DNA from: Limnomonas spitsbergensis
Taxonomy: Eukaryota; Chlorophyta; Chlorophyceae; Chlamydomonadales
NCBI GenBank assembly: GCA_037349105.1
Contig: JAYJMM010000116.1
Location: forward strand, 4,340,001-4,404,000
Direction of reading: 5' to 3'
Length of the DNA: 64,000 nt
Positions within the stretch are counted from its first letter, which is position 1; each line of letters opens with the position of its first letter. Positions 22,301 to 34,300 of the stretch are shown here, piece by piece. The position numbers and the translations under genes are program-made. The notes below the pieces were generated by a model. That model was not told the origin of the DNA. It was given only the letters and a program-made list of their open reading frames with translations, and made no database searches.

Positions 22301-25300
22301 TAGCTCGCCCGGGGGTTGCCTGCGAGCGCCTGTACCTTGACTGCGGCCTCCCTGGCCTTGCAGATGATGGGACAGTGCTGTGAGGCGGCAGAGAGCAGGG
22401 CCCGGAGTTCCGGAGCCGTGATGTCATTGATGGCGGGAAGGCTGTTGGCCACCAGGACCACCTGCAGGGACAGGAGCGGTGCACAGATACTAACAGACGG
22501 TTCCTCAGAGACTTAACGCGGTGTATCCAAAGGAACATTGATGGCGGGAAGGCTGTTGGAGTGTTGGCCACCAGATGCACCTGCAGGAACAGGGGGGGTC
22601 AGCATAGTGGGACAGGGAGAGTCAGTGCAGTTCGGGTTACGGGAGGGGGGGGGAGGAGGGGTATGGGGAATTCAATACATGCATCATTGGTAGCCCCTCT
22701 GATGGGCGCAGTTCACTGAGGAAGAGGGTGGGATTTGAAAGCAGGCCCAGCGGGCTAAACAACTTGAACGTGCTGTTCCGGTAGCTGTGATCCATTTCAT
22801 TCAACGCCTCCAAGGGTTGGCTTGACGTCCAGAAGGGTGGGTCACGCTTGAATGTTAGAATGTGTGAACAGCATTGGGCGTGGGACACAGGGTCATCCTT
22901 TTTGGAAAACATTTTATTTCACCAAAGGCATTGCAGGTTATGAAAAAACATTCGTAATACTCATCAAAAGGTGGTGCCGCACCTCGCATCCCAGCCTGAG
23001 CAGCTCGCGTGCCAGAGGCAGCATGCCCAGCACGATGTCGGCTCCGGAGTTATCCACAAACATCATAGCTCGCTTGTACGGAGGATGGGCAGCAGAGCCT
23101 GCGGCTGCTGCACGAGAGGGCAGGGTGCACGGGTGAAATAGTGGATAGGGGCTGCGGGTGCCGGCAAGCCGAACACGAAATAGTGGGTCGGAGCTGTGTG
23201 TCACAGGTGAAAAACAGGGGACAGGTGAGGGGACAGGGAACACAGTTGCCAAAATAGTGAGGAACCACGCGGACTTCTGCGACGGGCATATGATTTAAGC
23301 AACAGGCAAGGAAAGCAGAACTAGTTGCAAATATGAGAATGGATCTTAAGGCAGGTCAAAAGACCGAGCGAGCGCTCTGAAAATGTTCAAACACTGGACC
23401 CTAACCCTAACCCCAAAGGAGAGGGCATGGAGGCCCCGCACTCTCTTCTACATTTTCCGGTAGGGTTCAAAGCTTTGCTCCCTGGCAGAGGCTTCAGCAA
23501 TTTACAACACAGGGCGTCCCCCGGCCATCATAACCCTTAACCCTAAACTAGGGCGTCCTCCGGCCATCATAACCCTTAACCCTTAACCCTAAACTAGGGC
23601 GTCCTCTGGCCATCATAACCATGCCGGCGCAGGACAGCTCCATGACACCAGTGTTCATCTTATAGCACACAGATTCCTATCTGGCAGACCTCTGGGCGGC
23701 ATCCACTGGGCTGCGGGGGGGGGGCAGGGGAGGCGAAACCTTGACTGGTCTACCGCCGGTGGCCCAAGCAGCAGGGCCATCTGCACCTGGCCCTCACGTC
23801 CTTCGTAGCTGAAGTTCTGCTGAAAATACCTGAAATAAAGAGTGATATACATACACAGCACGCGGCATATGCATAGCCTGGTGAGACCATGTCCTATCCT
23901 GTCCCTTTCCGCAAATGAGATCCAGGCCCCTTCCTCTGCCCCTTCGCTCTTTGCACAGCACACGCCACAGCGCGTGTGGCCACCCACCTCCGTCACTGGG
24001 CACCAGACGGCTTGCCAGCGCATCATAGTTATCAATGGCCCACGGCCGCTTGCCCAAGTTCTGACGGGCTGCACGGTAGATATCCAGAATGGTCCCATCG
24101 TGGTACAAGGCCACGCAGGCACGAGCACCCCTGCCAACAACATCAACCGCAAGGGGCACATCAGCAGCAGAAGCTCAACCGGTCCACAGCCGTAAGAGCT
24201 TCCCCCTCGAAATGAAAAGCTGGGTATGCCCTCTCGGAAAAGCAGGAAACAATCAAGAAAACGATAACAGACATTTGGTCCTGAAAGTGCAAGGAGCACG
24301 TCAGCGGCAGCATCATAACTTGTACATAGCCCGTGGGGCTCCTTCTCCAGAATGTAAAGCTGGGCAAGCCCCTTGAGGAGAAGCAAACACGAATTAAGTA
24401 GGACATGGTTATTTATTGGGTCCTGAGCATGCAAGGAGCGTGACAATCTCAGCCTTGTCTGAATAGCAGGTGACACTGAGGGCCAAAGTCATCATTCCTC
24501 CCTCAGGGTGACAGGGATAAAGACGCCAAACAGATCTACCCGGTGGGGTGCAGCATTGACGCAGCCTGAGAACCAGAGCGGTGCAATTGCACCGTTATTC
24601 AGAACTTGTGGAGGTAATAACAGTTTCTTTCTGGTAAAAGTAACTAAAGTAGCCAAGCAAATTATGGGGGCTGAAACTCAGCTACGTTATTCAGCTACTG
24701 TAAGGACCATAATCTGCAAAGCACTGCTGAGAACCCTTGGGAGGCCTACCTAAATCAGCAGCGCTCTCCCTCACAGCCACGAGTAATCCCCTAGCAGCGC
24801 CCCTGCCACCCCTGTCCCAAGCTGCCCCTCCCCCCTCTCACCCACCAGGCAGTGATATTTGAGGCCAGGCTCCACTAAATGTGATCAGCAGCCTCTCATC
24901 CGGCTGCCTCCCCTCCCACCCCTTCACCCACCAGTCAAAGATGTTTGATGCCAGGCTCCCCTCAATGAGCGTCAAGAGCCGCTTGTCCGGCTCCATTGCG
25001 TCAAGCTCCAGAAGCAGGTCCGGCAGCACGGAGAGTGCAGCTGAGTTCTCCCGCTCCTTATCCAGCCTACGGGGCACGCACAAGGAATGGGTTTCAAGCA
25101 GTGCTGTGCCAATAACGGTCCTTACGGGGGCTGAATTACGATGCTGCGTTTCAGTCACCGTAATTTCAAAGCAAATTCAGCTACTTTTACCAGGAAGCGA
25201 CCATACTTACTCAAACGGTTTCTAAATCCTACGGCGCAATTGCACAGCACTGCTTCAAGCCATGCGGAGGGCGGGGGAAGCTGGCCTCAATACTTCAAGT

Positions 25301-28300
25301 CCCCAAAACTTCATATACAGCCGCATACGGACGCCGTGCCCCTTGACAGGGTGGAGGCAGCACCAGGGTTGATATCCAGAAGCTTCGACACTCGCTCATG
25401 AAGCAAGGCCCCCTTCTGCCCACCAATACTGCACCCACAATCATCAAGCCCCCTCTGCTCCCCCCTCTACTTGCCCCCGCTGCCTCCCCCCCTCTGCTTT
25501 TCTCCCCCCTCTGCTTTCATCTCTCTGCTTTCCCCCCTCTGCCTCCCCCCTCTGCTATCCCCCCTTCTGCTTTCAACCTCCCCCCCCCCCCCGCTTGCCT
25601 GTATACGTCGTTGAACCCAAACTCCCGCAGACACTCCTCTCGCATCTCAAACAGCTCGGCCAGCCCCAGGCGGCCGTAAGCACCTGGCTCTGTCCGCAGC
25701 TTGTGCATGTGGGCGCTGAAAGACCTGGACACACACCATGAAAGGGGTGCTGAAAGACCTGGACACACCATGAAAGGGGTGCTGAAAGCTGATGTTCTCG
25801 GTTCTACCTGGACAGGGAGCGCCAACATATGCTGTTGCGCGGAAAGACCTGGGGACAAGCATACACCATGAAAGGGGTGCTGAATGACCTGGACAGAGAA
25901 CACCAGCATACTTATTTGAGCCTCTATGTGCTGAGAGACCAGGGCACCAGCATGTACCATAGAAAGGCCCATGCTTGAGGAGCCCATAACGGACAAGGGG
26001 GGATGCTTCCATTCGATTTATGGCTCCCACCTGTCCAGGCGGTGGACCTCTTAGGCCTTCAGCAAAACCTAGCCCGCCCCACAGGCCGCAACAAAGGCGT
26101 CAAGAGTTCCCACAGCACCAGGAGCAGCCACTAGCCCACTGCAACGAGGCATTCCCTTAAACTTGCTGATCCAGCAGCCGGTGCAGGAGCACTAGGGAAA
26201 GCTGAGGTACCGCCGTCAGCAAGCAGTGTGACTTGCTGCTGGAGAGGCACCAGCCCATCTTGTGACTTGTTGCATGAGAGGCATCCGAGCCGGCCAAGCA
26301 CTGACCTGCCAAAGGCCATGGCCCTCCTCGTGCTCAGGTCCCCGCCCCCTTCACTCGCGATGGCCTTCTCCACCACAGTGGGCACCTGCACTCATTTCCC
26401 AGGGGAGAGGGGCGACAGGTCAGCTGATGACTCCTTCACTCGCGATGGCCTTCTCCACCACAGTGGGCACCTGCACTCATTTCTCAGGGGAGAGGGGCGA
26501 CTGGTCAGATGATGACTCCTTCACTTGCGATGGCCTTCTCCACCACAGTGGGCACCTGCACTCATGCCCCAGGGTAGAGGGGCAACAGGTCAGCTGATGA
26601 CTCCTTCACTCGCGATGGCCTTCTCCACCACAGTGGGCACCTGCACTCATGCCCCAGGGTAGAGGGGCGACAGGTCAGCTGATGACTCCTTCACTCGCGA
26701 TGGCCTTCTCCACCACAGTGGGCACCTGCACTCATGCCCCAGGGTAGAGGGGCAACAGGTCGGCTGATGACGCACTGTGTGTCATAAAGGCCACCTGTTC
26801 AACACGTGCTGGGAGGAGGAGAAGGGTGAACAATCACACACTACTCCCAGGATCACACTTGACTCCTGGTATCACCCCCTACTCCCAGGATCACACTTGA
26901 CTCCTGGTATCACCCTCTACTCCCAGGATCACACTTGACTCCTGGTATCACCCTCTACTCCCAGGATCACACTTGACTCCTGGTATCACCCTCTACTCCC
27001 AGGATCACACTTGACTCCTGGTATCACCCTCTACTCCCAGGATCACACTTGACTCCTGGTATCACCCTCTACTCCCAGGATCACACTTGACTCCTGGTAT
27101 CACACTCTACTCCCAGGATCACACTTGACTCCTGGTATCACACTCTACTCCCAGGGTCACACTTGACTCCTGGTATCACCCTCTACTCCCAGGATCACAC
27201 TTGACTCCTGGTATCACACTCTACTCCCAGGGTCACACTTGGCTCCTGGTATCACCCTCTACTCCCAGGATCACACTTGACTCCTGGTATCACCCTCTAC
27301 TCCCAGGATCACACTTGACTCCTGGTATCACCCTCTACTCCCAGGATCACACTTGACTCCTGGTATCACCCTCTACTCCCAGGATCACACTTGACTCCTG
27401 GTATCACCCTCTACTCCCAGGATCACACTTGACTCCTGGTATCACCCTCTACTCCCAGGATCACACTTGACTCCTGGTATCACACTCTACTCCCAGGATC
27501 ACACTTGACTCCTGGTATCACCCTCTACTCCCAGGCTCACACTTGACTCCTGGTATCACCCTCTACTCCCAGGCTCACACTTGACTCCTGGTATCACACT
27601 CTACTCCCAGGGTCACACTTGACTCCTGGTATCACACTCTACTCCCAGGATCACACTTGACTCCTGGTATCACCCTCTACTCCCAGGATCACACTTGACT
27701 CCTGGTATCACCCTCTACTCCCAGGATCACACTTGACTCCTGGTATCACCCTCTACTCCCAGGATCACACTTGACTCCTGGTATCACACTCTACTCCCAG
27801 GCTCACACTTGACTCCTGGTATCACACTCTACTCCCAGGATCACACTTGACTCCTGGTATCACCCTCTACTCCCAGGATCACACTTGACTCCTGGTATCA
27901 CCCTCTACTCCCAGGATCACACTTGACTCCTGGTATCACCCTCTACTCCCAGGATCACACTTGACTCCTGGTATCACACTCTACTCCCAGGCTCACACTT
28001 GACTCCTGGTATCACACTCTACTCCCAGGATCACACTTGACTCCTGGTATCACACTCTACTCCCAGGATCACACTTGACTCCTGGTATCACCCTCTACTC
28101 CCAGGATCACACTTGACTCCTGGTGTCACACTCTACTCCCAGGCTCACACTTGACTCCTGGTGTCACACTCTACTCCCAGGATCACACTTGACTCCTGGT
28201 ATCACCCTCTACTCCCAGGATCACACATGACTCCTGGTATCACATTATACTCCCAGGATCACACCTAACTCGTCGTATCACACTTAGCTCCTTGTGTCAC

Positions 28301-31300
28301 ACACTGCTCCTGGTACCACATTATACTCCCAGGATAACACCTTACTCTTAGTCTCATACTTAACTCCTAGTGTCACACATGGCTCCTGACTGGGCACTGT
28401 GCTTTTGTATCAATGCATGACTCACCCAGTGCTTAAGCCGAACGGGTCACTTCCTTGAATCTACGCCCCCGGGGCGTATTATTTCAATAGCGATACATAC
28501 ATCACTCATGGTCACACCTAAGAGGACAACACCCCGTTTCAGATTTCGGGTTTTAGATGTCGGGTTTGTGTATTCGGGTTTCGGGCGAAGAGAGCGCCAG
28601 TCAGTTATCTGCTCACCTGGTCCTCCAGGACCTTGAGCCACCAAGCGTAGGACTCCTCGTTGCTGTTGATGTCCAGAGTGTTGGGTTCATAGCTGCATCG
28701 GGGGTAAGGGCGGTGGCGGGTCAAGGGGAAGCAAACCCTTAACCCTAAACCTTTACTCCCCCAGCAACTGCCCACGCCCATCATAGCTGCGTCGAGGGTA
28801 AGGGCGGATGCGGGTGAATGGGAAGCAACCTCTTGACTCCCCCAGCCACTGCCCAGGCCCATCACTCTGCTCCCGCTGCAGCGAACCTGTTCCGTCATGG
28901 CTGAGGCCCCACAGCAACCGGGTCTCGTGCACGTGCATCAGCATGGGAAAGCCACCTCGGCCAGGGGGTAAGGCGCTGCACACTGAGCGTCTAGCATCCC
29001 AAGTCCAGCAGGCAGGCATGCACACATGCAGACAGGGAGGGCCGCTGAGTGCACTGAGAACTCGGTGTGCAAAACAGATCCTGCACCCAGGTCCTTATGG
29101 GCCCAACACCTGGCGGATCCAGCAACAAACCAACACCTCCACGTGTGTTATCGAGCGGGACTTGATCCCGGCGGCATATAGACCCGGTGAGCTCTAGCAA
29201 GCCGTAGCCACCATCCCTGCACCGTATTTGAGATGCTAACTCTTCCGCTCACCGTACAGGCCTGGTCAAGGCTTGTATTCAAAATGTATTAACGGGGAAG
29301 CAAAGCTCAGGAATCCTAAGCCCTTCCTCAACATACACCCTTTCTCTAGGGCGCCCTACCTTGTCGTCCTCGTCCCCTGCAGCTTTATGTCAGCCCCCTG
29401 ACCTCTCTTGACCCCTGCAGATCTGCACCTTGCCGTCCCCTCATTACACACCTGAGACAGCCCTACCTGGTGGGGTCAGCCAGCAGCGGGAAAGGCTCAA
29501 GGCTGGGTGAGTAGTGCAGCACCCCCACATGCAGTGCCATGCGGACCTGCAGGGTTGCACACATGGCGAGAAAGGGGGGGGGGGGGCATGGTGGAGGCGG
29601 CACGCTGGGGGGACGGGAGGTTCTAGAGGGTGCAAGTGCTGCACTGGGTTTCCACCTAAAACATGTTAATCTTGATATAACGGTATCTCCACCTCAGATA
29701 TTTCACGGAACATGAAGCATATTTGATTTGCGCTCCCTCGGGTATGCATTAATAGCTTATTTTAATGCTGCATGTAAGGCAACCTTTAGACCCAAACTCT
29801 TGATTTCCGAATGAAACCTGGCATCGATGATCGATACTTCGCATTTGAATGAAAAGATCCCTCACCCCCAAACAACGTTTACTTTAAGGGAAGGCATATC
29901 GGCAATACCAGAATTAGTCCACCCCGTCCATTTCATGTATCTGAGGCGGTGAAAGAGCCACGTATTAGTTATTACGTATAGCTCAGGCAGGTCCATGACC
30001 GTGGCAGGACCATGCACGTCCTTGACTCTGCAAAAGGGCACCCTCCAGATTTTCCCCTCCAGTGTGACCAACCACCCCTACACCTGCTCAGAGGCGGGAC
30101 CCCCCAGCGCACACACAGCTAACCAGAGTTTCGCCTCATTGCAGCAACCTTCAAGAGCTCCTGTCCGCTCCCACAGGGACTCATGCAAGAGTTTTGCAGC
30201 TTCTCATGTAAGAGTTTTGAGCGTGCATCAGACCACCAGTGGGGTCTACTGGGCAGCCACAACTGGGCCGCCTGAGACAAAACTTGACCGGTGGCCCAAG
30301 CAACAGGGCCTGCGCCAAAAAGCACCGGCCTTATGCCGGGTGGTAGCTGAAGAGAAGGTGAAGAACCCCAAAGAAAGAGTGCCATCTTCACCTCATAACC
30401 TCTATCACCAGAAGCTCTAGCAGGCTAGATCCCTATGCCTTGCGATCCCCTGATTCTCAGATTACAAAAATAGAGGCTCACCGCACTCTCCCCGCCGAGG
30501 GAGCGCACGTAGGATCCATGAATCGGGGACATGGGATCGCTGGTGTAGCTCGGCAGGGATGGTTGGCTTGTCAATTGCTGCTGCTGTGGCGGTGGCGGGC
30601 CAGTCACGGGCTCTTCCTCGCAGGGCACACTAGCCCCACTGGGCTCCCCAGCTGCATCCTCGCCATCTGCACCAGTATCATTGGACATGCCTGCTGCCCG
30701 TGCTGCCGCCGCCGCCTCTGCCGCCACTGCCGCCCCCATGGCCCCTAGCGCCCCGCTGCTACTCCTCGGGCTGCCCCCGCCTCCGCCCATCGCCAAGAGC
30801 TGCGCTTGCTGCCTCTGCCTGCCCAAGGAGCTCAGCTGCTCGTGCTCGTTGCGCGCTGCCTGCAGAGCGGGGGCCCCCGCCACCACAAACTTCTCCACCC
30901 ACGAAACCTTCTGGTCAAGGTCCCCAATGGCTGGGCCGACGACCTCACCGCCGGCAAACGGGGCGCCCATGCTGAAACGCTCGACAAACCGCGCCCGGAC
31001 CTGCGACGGAGTAAGGGGAGGTTCAGAGCTCCGGGTCCGTGCGCCGAAGGTGCCTCCAGTCCCTCCACCGCATTAACCTCTTTGCCGCAACCATGGGTAG
31101 ATATTAGGATTGTGAAGTGTTCAAAATCCAACAGTGCATCAAATGTGATGCCCGGGATATGTGCCCGTAAACCGGTTCAGGCACTAAATACGCAAGGACA
31201 GAAAGCGAAAGCCAGTGACTCCCCTGGGCTAGAAACCAACTCAGAACCACCAAGCATGACCCTGTTCTGGTCCAGCATTATGTATATTATATACCTAAAA

Positions 31301-34300
31301 TCATAAACAGTACGGTAGCATATACATAAAAAGATTAGAAACCTCCTTGCTGCAACCATGGGCACATATCCCGGTATTCACAGGGTAATGCCCGGGTCCA
31401 GCAATTTGTTTATATTATACCAACAAGATAATCATACCCAGTAGCCTATACCGATCTATCGTACGCCTTATCTTGGTTGGCTGTGTGCCTACCGTTCCTC
31501 CCTCTGCCCCACACACTGACCTTGGTAGGCTGCGTAGCCCCTGTGGCTCCCTTGCCTCCCACTGGCAGTGTCATTGGGTGGACTTTGAGGAAGGCACCCA
31601 CAGCACCCAGGAAGCCCTCATGACGCAAGAAGGTGGCCGCCATCTCACCCTAGACAGGGGTTGAGGGTTGAGGGTTGAGGGGGGGTAGGGTTTATGGGAG
31701 ATAGGGTTCAGGGGCGACAAGCATAGAGGAGGGGTGGCAGCCATCTCACCCTGGACAGGGGTTGAGGGTTCAGGGGGGTTGGGGTTCAGGAGAAACAGGC
31801 ATTGGGAGGGAGACCAACCCTGGACAGGGGTTGAGGGTTCAGGGTTCAAGAGGGTTAGGGTTCAGAGACAACAAGGAGGCAACAAGCATAGGGGAGGGAT
31901 TGCAGGTGCTATGTCACCCTGGACAGGGGTTGAGGGATTAGGATTCAGGGTTCAGGAGCAGCAAGCATAGGAAGGGAGCGCATGAGCCATTCCACCCTGG
32001 ATGGCGGGTTCAAGGTTCAGCGTTCTGAAGGGCAAAGAACCTTGAACCCTGAAAGGCATGAACAGGTTGAGGGGCCTTGGGGGGGTGGGGCGGCATGACG
32101 AAGGCTGGTTGAAGCAGGGGATATGACTGCCTTATTGAGTTAGTGCACGTATTGCTCCTGGTGGAGCGCGACAGCGGGGCAGCTTTAACTGCCAGAGGAA
32201 GAGGGCGAAGTTTGGGAAGATTTTAGAGTCCAACAGAGCATCACATTTGATGCACCCGTGTGCTACATGTGCCCGTAAACCGGTTCAGGCACTGCAAACG
32301 CTAGGACAGCGAGCGAAAACCAGTGACCCCCCTGAGCCAGCAACCAACACACAGCCGGCGAGCAGTAGCGTGGGAATGAACCCCATGGGGTGAAGGGAGC
32401 ATGAGACCAAGGAAAACAGGGAGAAAGGGAGAAAAGGACAGAGACTGGGATAAAAGGGACATAGACTAGGATAAGGAACGGGGCAGAGGAGGACAGGGGG
32501 ACAGGGCCCCCATCTGGAGGGTCAGGGGGGGACGCATGACTTGAACCCAGATATGTCACAGCAGCAGCCCTGCATTGAAATGCCAACCCTCCTGAAGGGG
32601 TGTGCCCTCGCGTCTACTCATGAGGGTTTCTATCACCATGCTGACGGTGCCAGTAGCGGCAGTGTTTATTTTAAGGATTTAATGGAAGCTTAATTTTACC
32701 ATCGACCACGACTCCATTTTTGGGATTTCTACGGTACCGCCCTCACCTTGGACCAGAACCTTATGGCATAGGATATCGTGTCCATGGTGTAAGGGTGGCC
32801 CCGGATGAAGAATCCTCCAAAGAAGATGCGCTTAATGTTGTACCGCATTGCATTCATGTACGCCAGCTGGCAGGGGTGTTGCGGGTGTTGCAGGGGCAGG
32901 GGAGCAACACATTCAAACATCAACCAGCAAATGAGGGACGGGAGCGATGCTGACATTGAATCAGCTATACATGACATGGGGTGCTGGACCGGCTGGGGTG
33001 AGGTTCTCTGCACGCAGGCGCTGAACGTACTGTCGTGATGGTCTGTCCTGACCTGCACTCGAAGCAGGCTGGAGCTGCATCATCCAGAATACGCAAGATG
33101 CAGCTCTTTTGCATCATCCAATGCAAAAGACGAATGCTCGATATTTATGGTATTCAATTTCGCAGTCCATGAAATGCTGAGAGGCGTGCTTAAAAGGCCA
33201 CCTGCCATCAATGTTGGGCGAACAGAAAAACAATATGGATATTTACAACCTTTTTGGAACCAATACCATCCTGCCGGCGGCAGTGCCTAGCATGACAGGC
33301 GCCACCTGCAGCGCATCCGCCTCGGATTCAAATTCCAAGGCCTCACCTGTCCAATGTTGTATGAGATCATGCGGCACAGAGCCATGGACATGTCAGCGGG
33401 GTTATAGTCCCCAAGTTCTTTATCCTGCATGCAAGGCACAGGACAGGGGGGGGATCTGAGGGCAGGACAGGGGGCACGCAGGGACGGTGCAAATGAAGAT
33501 GAGATGCTGGTAGGGCTTCTACCATGGAGGGAAGGTCAGGTGGTTGGATACATGGAGATTCTCACGCACGAGCAGAAAAATAGCCTGGACCATCCCTTGG
33601 ACCCAACGGAAGTGGCATCTGACTCATCTCCTTTAAAAAATAGGCAGAAATTCAAATACCGTACCGGTTAAAATACCGGATGATGTTTTTTGTTTGGACA
33701 CACACTGCCAGTTACTGAACCTCAGGCAGTCAGGTCCTACACCACATCTGCACACTAGGGTAGAAGCCTCATACGCCCGACTGTTAGCCAACGAACCGTC
33801 ACATAAAGCAAGTCAAGGCCACAGCACCTCATGAGATCTGAAATCGGATGCCCTGTTGCCCATAAAAAGATAGTGACAGCCGATAGAGGAATCTCCTCTT
33901 CTGCGCCCCCCACCCCTCTCCCCAATCCCTCCTGCCTAGCTAACTCCACTCTTCCCCTCCCAGTCCCCCTTGGCCCCAACAGCCCCTCTTGCCACAACCC
34001 TCTCCCCAGTCCCTCCTGCCGAGTCCCCACCTGTCCGATGACCTTGCCGAACGAGGAGGCAATGGTGGAGGCGGAGAGGCCGATGGTGCTGTAGTCGCGT
34101 CCCCCATAGATATCACCCACAAGCATGTCCACCTTTTACAGGCAAGGAGCAGCATCACAAATAAATCAATAATACGCCCTGCGGCGTAGATTAAGGCAGC
34201 CCCCTGTTCGGTCGTCGCACTGGGTAGGCTACCATGGCATAGAGCAGCCAGCAGCTGGTAGACATGACGGCACAGCAGGGATACGTAGGGATGCATGAGC

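Noticed and set aside
29862..30071. Extra PANK exon in the minus-strand frame with [14 protein letters not shown]
   Set aside because: Exon 12 joins exon 13 in phase without it, it matches no family segment, and it lacks a convincing splice pair.
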